Origin: Saccharum officinarum
Taxonomy: Eukaryota; Streptophyta; Magnoliopsida; Poales; Poaceae
Length of the DNA stretch: 64,000 bases
Reading direction: 5' to 3'
Assembly: GCA_020631735.1 (NCBI GenBank)
Contig: CM036179.1
Span: forward strand, 28,139,063-28,203,062
The position numbers and the translations under genes were made by a program. Shown one piece after another: positions 1 to 11,000 of the stretch. The notes below the pieces were generated by a model. That model saw only the letters and a list, made by a program, of their open reading frames with translations. It made no database searches and was not told where the DNA came from. How positions within the stretch are numbered: the first letter of the stretch is position 1; every line of letters starts with the position of its first letter.

Positions 1-646
1 TGTTATTTTTACTATAGAGCAAAAATTGTATACAACATACATCTGATAATTTTTGTAGTATGTTGGTTTACTGTTAGTAACCTAAGAAAATTGTGAAATC
101 TGTTGTTTGACACTTTTTCTAGTATAAAATAAATTCATGCTCACAATTAGGCTATAGCTTGTTTATTTTGTACAGGCAGTTTTACTTGTGCAATTCTCAT
201 GAAAATTTAGTGGTAGGTTAGTTAGGGTAAGAGTAGTCTACTGTAATTTTTGTAGATTTTTATCTACACCAGAGATAGGTGTTGTTGTGTAACCCTAGCT
301 AAATAGGAAATAAAAGATTATTCTTTATGAGAAATTGAGAGAAATAAAATATGTTTGGTGTATCTTTGAAGCATCATTATGCCTTGCTGATGTTATGGAT
401 GAGCTAGGTTGGTAAGCTTTAGTAGCTTAGGTTCAATTGTATGTGTAGATGGTAGCCTAACTAATAGAAGGATAAGGTGTATGTTTTAGGTTACATGTTC
501 TTGGATGACGTTGACTACCTTGTAGAAGAAATAATTATGTTCAAACTGCTCATTCCATGTGCTCATCTGCATCTCATGTCATCAAAGCACTCCACCGCAA
601 TTCGATGCATTCTTCGCATGTTTCCTTATGCACTTGCATCATACAG

Positions 647-796
647 GATCGCAGGAGGTGTTGCAGGCAGCAGTTCCGGAGGAGCAGGGTTGGGCGGATC
701 AGCAGGAACCCCAGGCACCGGAGGTGCCCGAGGAGGAAGAGTCAGGCGAGGAGCTGCCAGAGTGCGTCGATCACCACCCTAGTTCGTTCGAAAAAG
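647..796 (+). CDS. Putative LTR-embedded acidic exon (copy in L1)
   Basis: A 150-nt open segment sits between an acceptor-like CATACAG (ending 646) and a GC-type donor-like AAAG|GCAAGC (after 796). It enters and leaves in phase 1. It encodes a Glu/Pro/Gln-rich stretch ending in LPECVDHHPSSFEK. The matching segment of the other Gypsy LTR (55288-55443) has the same phases and end motif although the bases have diverged. Splicing is inferred, not shown. No matching upstream exon was found in this LTR, whose 5' part is missing. Function unknown. Confidence 0.45.
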
Positions 797-1461
797 GCAA
801 GCCCCGGAGCATTTTAAGCCTCCTAAATTTATAAAAAAGTTATTTCGTACTGCATGAGTTATAGTTATATATTGTTGCACTAAGTTATAGGAGTTGAGTG
901 AAACCGTTGTTGCATTATTACCTTGGCCACCAGATTATCTTTTACCCTGTTAGGTCAGGATCGAGTAAATTGCTTAGCCATGCTTAGACCGGTAGAAGTC
1001 GGGTGATTTCCTGTCACCTGCGAGTTATAGGTGGATACCAGGTTATGGTTAGCTGCAATTGTGATCATGAATAATAACCAAGTGTTGATGGATAGACGGA
1101 GACCGGGCGGAGTCTTATAGGGTTTTGGACTATAGTGATTCCGTCTGTGTCGATTAAGGACCGATCGTTGCTCGTCCCTCTTGTCATGTTGAACGCATGC
1201 CTCACATTTAGCTGGCCGAATAAAGTACCTTTCGACCGCGAAGCTAGCGACACTTTTTGAGCCGGGATAAACTCGGGTTGGCAGACTGGCGTTGAAGGGG
1301 GTGTAACGGGGACGCGAAGAGTGAGCCCAAGGTGCGTCCTGGCAGTCGGGCGGTCCCTGGGTAGTGCGATCCATGATTGTTATCCCGCGGCTTCTCGGAA
1401 AGTGTCATTGGTGATCTACACGACCCTGACGGGGGAAGCATGGTTTGTGTGAGGAATAAAT

Positions 1462-1522
1462 CTCCAGCTGGATAGGAATTCGATTCGAATCGCCGTCGCT
1501 CCCGGTTAGTGAGCACTTGACT
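1462..1522 (+). repeat. 61-bp block identical in two diverged Gypsy LTRs
   Basis: This block is identical to 56128-56188 although the surrounding LTR sequence has diverged heavily. It contains the palindrome GATTCGAATC and the stretch CGCCGTCGCTCCCGG. The palindrome resembles a Pol III B-box on either strand, but I see no convincing A-box or cloverleaf. Role unknown; a cis-acting retrotransposon signal is one possibility. Confidence 0.8.
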
Positions 1523-1863
1523 CGAGCTATGGCATCGTAGTATTAATGATGGAACACGGATGGTTATGTGTATAATGTTGGAAATGCTAAACCTGAGATG
1601 GTAACCTTTGATGTTAATGGTTAATCAAGTGATTGCTTTAGCATAGGTGCTTACCTAGATTGAATAGGTTATAGTAAATATGATGCAAAAAGGACTTAAA
1701 TTAGTTTACTCATAACAACTTGTGCTTTTCGCAAAGGAGTCAAGCCAATCCAGTTTATATAGCCTTGCATGCTCCTTGGTGTCTTTTTATTTCTGGTTTT
1801 TGACGGGTAAGTCTAGCTGAGTACATCCTCGTACTCAGGGCGTTGTTCCCATTGTTGTTGCAG

Positions 1864-1925
1864 ATGGTCAGATGTACTACGGGTACTGCTCCAACTGTCT
1901 GTATCCGGCGATGGGTGACAACTAG
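1864..1925 (+). CDS. Putative LTR-embedded terminal exon with CxxC motif (copy in L1)
   Basis: The segment begins after a pyrimidine-rich acceptor (TTGTTGTTGCAG, ending 1863). Read in the phase left by the exon at 647-796, it gives 19 codons plus TAG, including YYGYCSNCLYPA. The counterpart at 56536-56597 has exactly the same length and stop position and shares the pattern Y-x-G-(Y/F)-C-x-N-C-L-x-P-A. Several base differences are synonymous (the Gly, Asn, Leu and Pro codons). A short candidate intron (1807-1863, GTAAGT to GCAG) also ends here, so the upstream partner is uncertain. Confidence 0.45.
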
Positions 1926-2289
1926 GACCTTGGGCAAGGGTCTTTCTGTTAGTCTTATCTACTGCTTTTGTGGACCATGACCATCGACTGGCACTGTAAC
2001 TAAACTAAGTGTGTGTGCGTAAAGTTATTTGCTTCCGCTACTTTATGTTGGACTAAGTTGTAATAACTTCTATTTCCGAACTCCGATGTATCTTACCTTT
2101 ATGATCAGATTTATGTATCGTGTGAATTGTGGCTACTAAATCAGTACGATCTTGGTTGTATGTTAGTGGTTTTGAAATCCTTCGTGATTTCACGGAATCT
2201 CGAGTTATACGGGCTTAAGTTTGTTAAATTAACCGCCTCGGTGGAAGATTTTCTTACTTAATTTCGTATAATTACGTTGATCCGTTACA

Positions 2290-2856
2290 CACGGCGTGGG
2301 TGAGGCGCAGTGGAGGATTGCCATGGCTGCGAGGTAGAGTGGGCACGGGCGGAGGGTGCATCGCGGTCGCGGCAGGCGAATGGCGCGGTGGAGGCGGCCA
2401 TTGTGGACGGACGACGCAGTGGAAGCAGCTACGACAAATGAGAGTGGGAAAATGTTTTGCAGGAGTTGGGGAGGTCAGAGACCGGTTGCCTGGACCGGTC
2501 CGCAGACCTAGTAAGCGAAGTGTTCGGACTTTGGACGGACAGTTACCCTGTGTCGACGAGATGTGGTCGGCAGTCTACCGAGGGTATGCCCACAATAGTA
2601 GATTATCGGTGGAGGTGCGCAAGACAACGAACTAGATGGTGACGCAAGAGGAACACAAGAGTTATCTAGGTTTCGGGTCGCGAATTGCGTAATACCCTAC
2701 GTTCTGGGTCTTTATGGATTGTATTGATGCGTGATGATAAGATGTTTTGAGGGGGGTCCTTGCCCGCCTTATATAGTACGGGGGGCAAGGTTACAGATCT
2801 AAGGAATCTAACCTCAGCCGATTACAACTGTTTTATCCACGGAGGATACGATATCT
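2290..2856. repeat. Unclassified repeat fragment, left part
   Basis: This is GC-rich sequence without a recognisable protein. Near 2750-2800 there is TATATAG between CTTGCCCGCC and GGGGGGCAAGG, which resembles TE-associated sequence seen repeatedly in grasses. It continues at 3526-3690 once the hAT element is removed. The open frame at 2300-2635 looks like nothing I know, so I do not call it a gene. Confidence 0.4.
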
Positions 2857-2864
2857 ATTCTAAC

Positions 2865-3517
2865 TAAAGCTGGACGAAAAGCTCGCAACTCGATAGCTCG
2901 CTCGACTCGGATCGACAGTGGCTCGGCTCGGCTCGTTTAATTTCTCAAACGAGCTGAGCAAGCATCCTAGCTCGTGTCTTAACGAGCCAGCTCGCGAGCC
3001 AGCTCGAGCCAGCTCGCGAGCCTAACGAGCCAAAGTTGTTGGCCTTAAACTTTTATTAGTGTTATATAACTTTATGTCTTACACTTTATAATTTGTTGAT
3101 GATTGGACTTTGACTCTATAAATTTTAGATTAATTTGACTCTTTTTATTTTAAATGAATGTATGGATAATGGATGCATCATATATGGTATGGAGTATGAA
3201 CTATAGACAATGTATGGTGTATAGTATTATAATATAATAGTACATATTATTTTTGTATGATCTATTAAGACTTATGAATGGACTAGTTTTATATTATTAC
3301 CATTATCAAACTTTAGATAATACACATATTATATTTTTTATGTTTTAATATGGCTGGCTCGCGAGCCAAACGAGCCAGCTCGAGCTCGTAAACGAGCCGA
3401 GCCGAGCCGGCCTTCTGGCTCGTTAAGATAACGAGCCGAGCCGAGCTAGCTCGTTATCTTAACGAGCCAGAACGAGCCGAGCCAAACGAGCCGAGCTGGC
3501 TCGTTAGTCCAGCTTTA
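2865..3517. mobile_element. Non-autonomous hAT-like DNA transposon with 8-bp TSD
   Basis: The ends are an 11-bp perfect inverted repeat, TAAAGCTGGAC and GTCCAGCTTTA. Both sides are flanked by the 8-bp duplication ATTCTAAC (2857-2864 and 3518-3525), the length expected of hAT elements. The subterminal regions are dense in GAGCC/GGCTC motifs that can pair with each other, around an AT-rich core (about 3040-3350). There is no transposase, so it must be mobilised in trans. Confidence 0.9.
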
Positions 3518-3525
3518 ATTCTAAC

Positions 3526-4560
3526 CGACTTTGTTTTCTTGATCATCAAGTAGTCTCTGCTTGTTCCGCACGGTTCGCCAAGCAGTTTGGAGATCCGCGG
3601 ACCCTTTCTGACGAGTTGGGTCACCTTGTCTGGCGCGGCCCATGTGGAGTTATACGGGTCCATACCCCTACACCCTGACCCTCTCATTATCGTTCAAGTT
3701 TCAATGTTATATATATCAGGATGCATCGTTCTATCATTATATTATATACTAAAATGCATATAACGATACCAAGACCATCAATATAAAGGTAAAAGCACAT
3801 GTTGTAATCAACAAGTAGTTTTGAGACGTCATAATTAATATTCAAAAGCATCACTGAGGTACACAAGTATTTATATACCTTTAAATAAACAAATGAAAGT
3901 ATAACTTTAAACATACCAAACGGAGATTTTTTTTTTTGAAAAGTACCAAACGAAGATTTTAGGATAGGCTGCTTGGATGATTTTTGAAAAAAAGGAATCC
4001 AAATCCCTACATGTTTTGTTGTTTCTATAAACACAGTTTCCTCCTTAAATCATAATATCACTTTTGTTTTTTTTCCCGAAAAACCTATATTATCACTTTT
4101 GTCTCTAGGCTGGGGAAAAATGTCTTTTGTAATTTATTTCCATCGTCTTACTTATATACTGTATATATCCTTTTTTTTTATTTTGCCATTGAAGAATGAA
4201 GATTCTACCCTCTTGCATTTAAGTTTGGTGATCCAGTTCCATGTGCAACATTCCACTCCGTTACCTAAAGTTGATGAGGAGACGAAAAGGGAAAATATCT
4301 CGAGCCCTTTGTGAACATTGAACACAAGCACAACAAAAAAGGATAGGCATAAATTCCAATCTCAGCGCATATCCAGGATCGGTTCCTCCAGGACCAGAAC
4401 CCTTCAACAAGAAATTTCCGACACTACTATATACTGCAGTAGATAATAAATATAAAAGAAATCCGATCCAAACTAAATAAAGAGAGAAAAAAAATCAATC
4501 AATCAATCAATTAAAATTAAAATCCCAGAAAACCACGGGCGCTGAGCTGCCCCGGGGCGC
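3526..4560. other. Right part of unclassified repeat (to about 3690), then AT-rich intergenic sequence
   Basis: 3526-3690 continues the repeat split by the hAT element. 3690-4560 is AT-rich with poly(T) runs (for example 3929-3938). I see no supported gene in it. The open frames here have no recognisable domains. Confidence 0.5.
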
Positions 4561-4617
4561 AGCGAGTGCGTGAGCCGGCCGTTGGCCCCCACTCCGGCCT
4601 TGTATTTTCCCGAAAAC

Positions 4618-4680
4618 TATATATACCTCCGCGCTCCCTCCCCTTCCCCTTTCCCTTTCCTCCCCCACACCCACCCACCT
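4618..4680 (+). promoter_or_regulatory. Core promoter: TATA box and pyrimidine patch
   Basis: TATATATA at 4618-4625 is followed by a long C/T-rich stretch to about 4680. That arrangement is typical of plant core promoters (TATA plus Y-patch). It lies 280 bases upstream of the proposed start codon, so transcription probably begins at about 4650. Confidence 0.65.
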
Positions 4681-4700
4681 CCGCGCCTCCCAAGCCCTAG

Positions 4701-4853
4701 ATGTCCCCCTCCCTCCTCCTGCCCCGCCGCGCCGCCGCCGCCGCCCGCGCACCGCGCCGATCCCGCCAGATCTCGCGCGAATCGGAGGCCCCGCGCCTCC
4801 CCGTGGCCCGATTCGCCGGGAACGGCGCCGATTTGAGGCGGTTCTGGAGGTGA
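4701..4853 (+). CDS. Upstream ORF in the leader of the host gene
   Basis: An ATG at 4701 opens 50 codons ending at TGA 4851-4853. It is Ala/Arg/Pro-rich and lies 50 bases before the proposed main start at 4904, in a different frame. If the leader starts near 4650 this is the first ATG the scanning ribosome meets and could lower translation of the main protein. It could also simply be a chance open frame in GC-rich leader sequence. Confidence 0.4.
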   Translation: MSPSLLLPRRAAAAARAPRRSRQISRESEAPRLPVARFAGNGADLRRFWR

Positions 4854-4903
4854 GGTGGGGGAGGTGCGATTTCGGTGGTCCTGGGCCTCGCGGGGCCCCG
4901 TGG

Positions 4904-5074
4904 ATGGATGCGGTGGAGCTGCCGTTACCAGCCAAGGTGGAGTTCGGGAAGATCCTGGCGCCGGCAGCCGCGGTGGAGGGGGTGGACGGGCCCGTCGTCG
5001 GAGGTGGTGGCCCGGAGGCGGGGGCGGGGAGGTGCTCAGGCGCTGCGCCGACGCGGATCGGCGGCACGGTGGTG
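4904..5074 (+). CDS. Exon 1 of the host gene (3' end uncertain)
   Basis: The start ATG opens [18 protein letters not shown], then a Gly/Ala-rich stretch. Base composition is strongly GC-rich, as usual for first exons in grasses. The best nearby donor is GTG|GTATTG after 5074, but it leaves phase 0 while exon 2 needs phase 1. Either a small exon with length 3n+1 lies in the long first intron, or a weaker donor is used (for example after 5114, ATG|GTGGAA, which fits the phase). Confidence 0.55.
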
Positions 5075-8000
5075 GTATTGCCCCTCTTCTCCCCCCTGTT
5101 TAATTGTCGTCATGGTGGAAGGATTCGGTGTGATTCGGATTTTTGGTGGGGGAGTTAATTTCACTTGTCCTCTGTCTGCTTGTACTATGTAACGGAAATT
5201 CCCGCTGCTTCTGCTGCTGTTATTAATGGGGATGCTATAGTTATTTAGCAGGTAGTAAGTAATTTCCATTTCTGTGGTGGAGGTGGAGAGTGATCACGGC
5301 ACTTACATTTTGTGTCTGGATTGTTTTGTTGCTAATTGATCACGTGTGCTTCGATGAGGATGCGTTTGCGGCTGCCGTGCAGAGATGTGTGTTAATGAAT
5401 CATTATTATGTCACGGGAAGGGGAAGCCAGTTCGATGACTGACTTAGCAGATTTGTGAGCTCTTTCCATGATGATGCCTGCAGCTTTGGTGTTTTTTCCC
5501 CCTGTATCAGCTGATCTATTGTTTGCGGTCTGTGTTGGTTATATGTGCTTGCCTGCAATAGATCACATGTTATTCTCTTTTTCTTGGCAGCTTGTAAATG
5601 CTTGTGGCTGTGTGCATAGTCCTCTTTATGTGATCTTGAGGTGCTTGCAATTGGTTGTCTAGTGACCCTGTTATATGGTGGTCTATAGTTGTCTTTTCTG
5701 GTTTTTGTAGTGGCATTTACTTGGTCCATGTCATTTAGAAACATCACTTTGCTGTCGATCCTGTTCCCTCCCTTCGAAGCCTTCCATGTTGCTTCATTTG
5801 ATTTCATGAAACTTTTTCCTTTGTGTCACTTCGCAGCATGGACCGTGCGTCCGTGCCCATTATCTTTGTCATTGTATTTTCTTACTGCATTGGTAGCTTT
5901 ATTTACAATAGAAACACATATGCCATATTTTATGCCCGTTTACTTATGTTGCTTGGATTGGGTAGTTCTGGTTGACTTGGTGCTACTTTGATAATCCCAT
6001 TTCCTGTCAAGAAATCCTCAAATATGTATGTTGTGATCCTCAAATCTGTATATGTATGTCGCGATCCTCAAATCTGTGCATGATTGTTTGTGAGTGTATC
6101 AGTGTTGCGAAAAGTGCGCAGAATTTTCAACAATTCAACCTTCCAAAAGTTGGCTATTGCTTTGCGCTGAGCAGGTTCCCTTTGGGACAAGTTATTATTT
6201 TGTTCGATTTATCGCATAAAGGACTACGGTATATATCGCTCAGCTGCATGTACATTGGAGTCAGTTCCTTGGAGCTCCTTGCAGTTGAAGTTGAATCATT
6301 GCCCTCAAACGAAACTCATGCAGTGATCTTTCCTTATTTGAACATGAAACCAAACACTGCATCATAGTTGGCTTGCACCCTGATTCTGGCTGTACGTTAT
6401 GCAGACTGCATTTTACTTGGTTGCATATTGGATTCCAGCAATGAAATGAACAGTTTTGTTAATCTTTTTTATTTGTGTTTCTTTGTGAATATTGAGTATT
6501 TTCTGTGAGGATCAATTCTACTTTCCTCTTAAGTTTCTTATATTTATTTTTTTTCGGGACATGCAAGAGAGCTGTTTGTCATTTATCAGAGAATCAAAGA
6601 AAGGGCCGATCCCTTACAGAGCTCTAGGGGTGATGATCAAACTTAGACACGCATGCACAAACACTGGTCATCCTTGCTGATTGTGATATTTACATGCATG
6701 GTTTTATTTACTGTCGTATGTACTTTGGACTTACGTTCCTTTCATGTGTTTGTCATTTGGCCATAGACCGGGGAGATAGGTGGAACTTAAATTTTTAATG
6801 GGTGTTTTATTATCTGTTTTGTCTTTTTTTTTTCTGTAACCTGTTACAATTTTGTAACCGAAAGTTCCACAATGCAACTGTTTTTTTTGAAAGAACAACA
6901 GCAGGGGAAGCCCCCACTGTTAGTAATTTATTAAACCAAAAGGAACCAACTGTACAAAAGAGACAGAACAAAAAAACAGCAGCAAAGAAGGAAACTGTTG
7001 TGTCATGGTCTTTGTTCATTTTTTTTGTTAGTTTTCCCATGAAAGTAATGTGTTAAGTTACTTTAGAGGGATTTTAATCATGGTTCTTAAGGCAGTAAGG
7101 CTGAGTTGTGGCGAGCCACCCCCTTCCAATTGCCTAGGTGACGCCTAGGCGGTGATAAGGTGAGTAAAGGCTACGCCATATGAATCTAACACGTGGCTGA
7201 GGAAAAAGGAAAAGAATAAAGAAAAAGGAGGAGGGAGGAGTAAGAAGGGGCTGGCTCAGCCCTTCAGCTGCCATGTAACCCTCCCCTGGGTGACCTACAT
7301 GGATACATTTAATGGGGACACTGATTCCCAGTGCCGCCGCTCGCCCTCTGCCTCTTGTGTGAGTGCTCTCTCCCTCGGCGCAGCTTGCTTCTCTCTCTCT
7401 CTCATTCTCCAGATGCACCGCCACCACCTAAAACTTCTCCCTCCTGCTTCCTCACTGCTCTACGCCCTTGAATCGACTACTGCTGCAGTCTCCTTACAGA
7501 TCGGCTGTGCTGCAGTTGACTGTAGCAAGTGCTGCGCCACCCACCAGCACTGGAGACAGCGGGGATGGCAGCAGCTGCAGGTTCTTGGCTTTGCTTGCTC
7601 TCTACCCTCCCGTTCTTCCTCTGTTCTTCCTCCCTCGCTCTCTTTTGCTGACTTTTGGTCATGCCGATGGGGACGCCCAGATTTCCAGCGTGCCTTATTG
7701 CCTAGGTGATGCCTTAATAACCATGATTTTAGTAGGAATTTATTCATGAACTTCCTTTAGACTAGAGGGTTTTCTGATGGCTGATAATGGGACGAGTTAA
7801 TTACCATTGAACGCAAAAATTCCTTTGAGAGCGTTTAGATTGATTGGCAAGGAACGCACATGTCAAAGCATGTGAATCTTGTAACCTTCAGAAATAGAAT
7901 ATACTTGCCCACTTTCATATAACTTCATCCTCCTTTTGGGGAAAAAATTCTATACATGCGTGATGTGTATCAACCTATATACAACACCTCTTCTGTGCCA

Positions 8001-11000
8001 TTGGATCATCCTAATCAACGCCTGGCTGGTCCACGCATCCACATGGCCGCATGCAGCCTGGAATATATCCGCTGATTTCGCGAATCACGGCTTAATCGCA
8101 CACGGAGACTGATCTGATGGCGTACGAGTGGTGCTGTACGGGGGTTCACGGGCATCACATAGGCATAGAATTTTTTTCCCTCCTTTTGGGCTTGCTTGGA
8201 TGTTGAATTGCTTTTTTCTTTTGGCCCATTCATCCATGAATCTTGCTCATACCCTGAGAAAATATCTTCGTATCCTCCATAAAGTGAAGAATACTGTTCC
8301 TTACAAAATTTTCCGTTATGTTTTTGGACTATTCTGGCAATTTATACTATCTCTCTAAACGATTTATTTATGTATACTGTTTCTTTAAACTAATTCACTA
8401 CTCATTTGTATGTTAAAAACACATGTGCAGATGTGAAGCAGCACAACCAGAATGCAGAAGGCTTTCCATCTTATAGAAGTAAAAGGACGTCTTTGGAAGT
8501 CCCTATGCAGAAATCTCTTGGTTTTGGCTTGAAGTCTGAAAACGGCAAACGGGATTATATTGCAAATGATACAGTTCAATCCTTGCATAAGCAAGATAGT
8601 AAGATAGTGACAAAAAAGACCATAAAGTTGTTGGACGGTCCACCTTATTCAAAAAGGCCAAAGCTTGAGCCAGTACAAACTGGTAGAGATGCTGAGGCTA
8701 AGGGACCTGAATTCATATCACAGAAGAATGTGCCTGATTTGACACCATGCGCAGCATCTGGTAAGCTATAAACTTTCTTTATTCATTTGCAATTGTCCAA
8801 TTGATGTAGTTCCTTTTTATTGCCCATGTTAGGACAATCCACTTTTATTGCCATGCTATCGTGTTTTGATTCAACATTATTTCTTGAGTGCACTGAATTC
8901 CTCGCTGCTTCATCTCTCCTCCTTGGGGCCTTGCTTTTATTCAATTTCTTCACATAGATAACCTTCAATAGTTTGCTGATTTCCATTTCAAAAGTTAGTA
9001 AGCTGCACTCTGCTTTGATTCATACAATTACAAGGCAAATATCCAAAGCTGGAATGGAAGCTAAGTTTGTGTGGGACATATTCTCAATCTCGGCAGCAAT
9101 GGAACTTTGTTTGCCAAGCAGATTGCAAGGATGATGTAGTCTTGTATAACTTTACGAGTGACAAACTATCAAATAAATACTAGGACTAAATTTTGTAAAG
9201 GGGAGTGCGTAGGTAGAATGGGATAGCTTGGTTATTTTGCCTGTGGAGGGTGCTCTCGTCCTTTTATCTCTTATTCCTATGAAGTTTATATCACCAGTGA
9301 CTTTCCAATTAAAATAGGACTGCATCAGGGGTCAGCTTTGAGCCCTTATTTATTTGCTTTGGTGATGGATGAGGTCACAAGGGACATACAAGGTGATATC
9401 CCTTGGTGTATGCTCTTTGCTGATGATGTGGTGCTAGTTGACGACAGTAGGGCGGGGGTTAATAGGAAGTTAGAACTATGGAGGCACACGTTAGAGTCGA
9501 AAGGGTTCAGACTTAGTAGGACTAAGACCGAGTACATGAGGTGCGATTTCAGCGCGACTAGGCACGAGGAGGGAGACGTTAGCCTCGATGGGCAAGTGGT
9601 GGCCAAGAAGGATACTTTTCGGTATTTAGGGTCGATGCTACAAAAGGATGGAGACATTGATGAAGATGTTAGGCATAGAATTTCAGCCGGCTGGTTGAAA
9701 TGGCGTCAAGCTTCTGGCGTTCTCTGTGACAAAAGGGTGCCTCAGAAGCTGAAAGGTAAGTTCTATAGGACGGCGATTCGTCCGGCGATGTTATATGGTG
9801 CTGAGTGTTGGCCTACAAAAAGGCGACATGTCCAGCAATTGAGTGTAGCGGAGATGCGTATGTTGCGTTGGTGTTGTGGGCACACAAGGAGGGATAGAGT
9901 ACGAAACGACGATATTCGGGATAGGGTTGAGGTGGCACCAATTGAGGAGAAATTGATTCAACATCGGTTGAGATGGTTTGGACATGTCCAACGGAGGCCT
10001 CCTGAGGCGCCGGTGCGTAGTGGAGTTCTAAAGCGGACCGATAATGTAAAGAGCGGTAGAGGTCGACCTAAACTAACTTGGGACGAGTCCGTTAAGAGAG
10101 ATCTTAAGGAGTGGAATATCCCCAAGGATTTAGCTATGGACAGGAGCGCTTGGAGATTAGCAATCAACGTGCCTGAACCGTGACCTTTTTTGTCTTGTGC
10201 CCTTTATGTCCCTTTATGTGTCTCCCTGTTTCTCGTCTCTTTTGGGTTTCATCTCTAGCCTACCCCAACTTGCTTGGGACAAAAGGCTATGTTGTTGTTG
10301 TTGTTGTAATGTTTGAAACCTCCCTGATTTGAGGTGGTCTTTCCTATTAGTTTTCCTCTTATGACACTGTTTCCATAGGCTTGGGTAACAGCTAACTCAT
10401 CTGTGGCAGTCCGAGTATGCCTTGGTTTTGTTGTCTTACAGCTTGTTCGCTTGGGCTGAAAATAAGCGGCTGAAAGTACTGTTGACTGATTTATGTGAGA
10501 AAAATACTGCTGGCTGGCTGAAAATAAGCGGCTAAAAGCTCAAGTGAACAGGCTGTATATGCTAAAATGATTTAAACGAAGTAATTAATGTTGCTGAATA
10601 ACTATACCCATCATCAAGAGACTATTGAAATGGTTAAAGTACCTAACAGCAGTTGATTAACTGCTTTAGTGGGCTCTGGTCAGGTAAAGATTGGTTCACC
10701 TTTTTCTTGTTTCTGGCTGCTAATTGATGGCATTGGGTCAGGACATCCCATTAGGAAATGAGCCATCTCATTATAGTAAGTCTAGAAATCAGATGGCAGA
10801 CTGAATGAGCCAAAAAGAAGAAAAAAAATGTGCCTGTTCGAAAAAAATGTGCCTGTTCTTCCTGCTACTTTCTGGCCACTTTGCTCATACAAAATTAACA
10901 ACCACTCATTAACCCCATCTGCTGTACTAGCTACTACTTGTCATATTTTTTTTTAATTATTTTCTTGTTTCTTCCTGGTAATCTCGGGGGTGGGGGTGGG

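Larger units (their letters stand above)
1..2289 (+). mobile_element. 3' portion of a diverged Tekay-type Gypsy LTR (L1)
   Basis: The segment aligns in patches with the LTR of the Gypsy element at 51984-56949. Shared patches are the GGCAAGCCCCGG region (796-808), the GGTAGAAGTCGGGTGATTTCC region (about 988), a 61-bp identical block (1462-1522), and GACGGGTAAGTCTAGCTGAG (about 1803). It ends in GTTACA at 2289, as that LTR does. The 5' part lies left of the window. No primer-binding site follows, so it is either the 3' LTR of an element to the left or a solo LTR. It is much more diverged from the 51984 element than that element's own LTRs are from each other. Confidence 0.8.

Noticed and set aside
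1244..1516. Minus-strand ORF starting MLTNRERRRFES, repeated at 55910-56182
   Set aside because: The shared residues come from the 61-bp identical DNA block; outside it the two translations do not agree.
2300..2635. Possible small gene
   Set aside because: No recognisable domain, no promoter or splice context, and it lies in repeat sequence next to an LTR end.
7290..7749. Several overlapping ORFs in intron 1
   Set aside because: They lie inside the TIR element 7077-7727 on both strands and show no known transposase motif.
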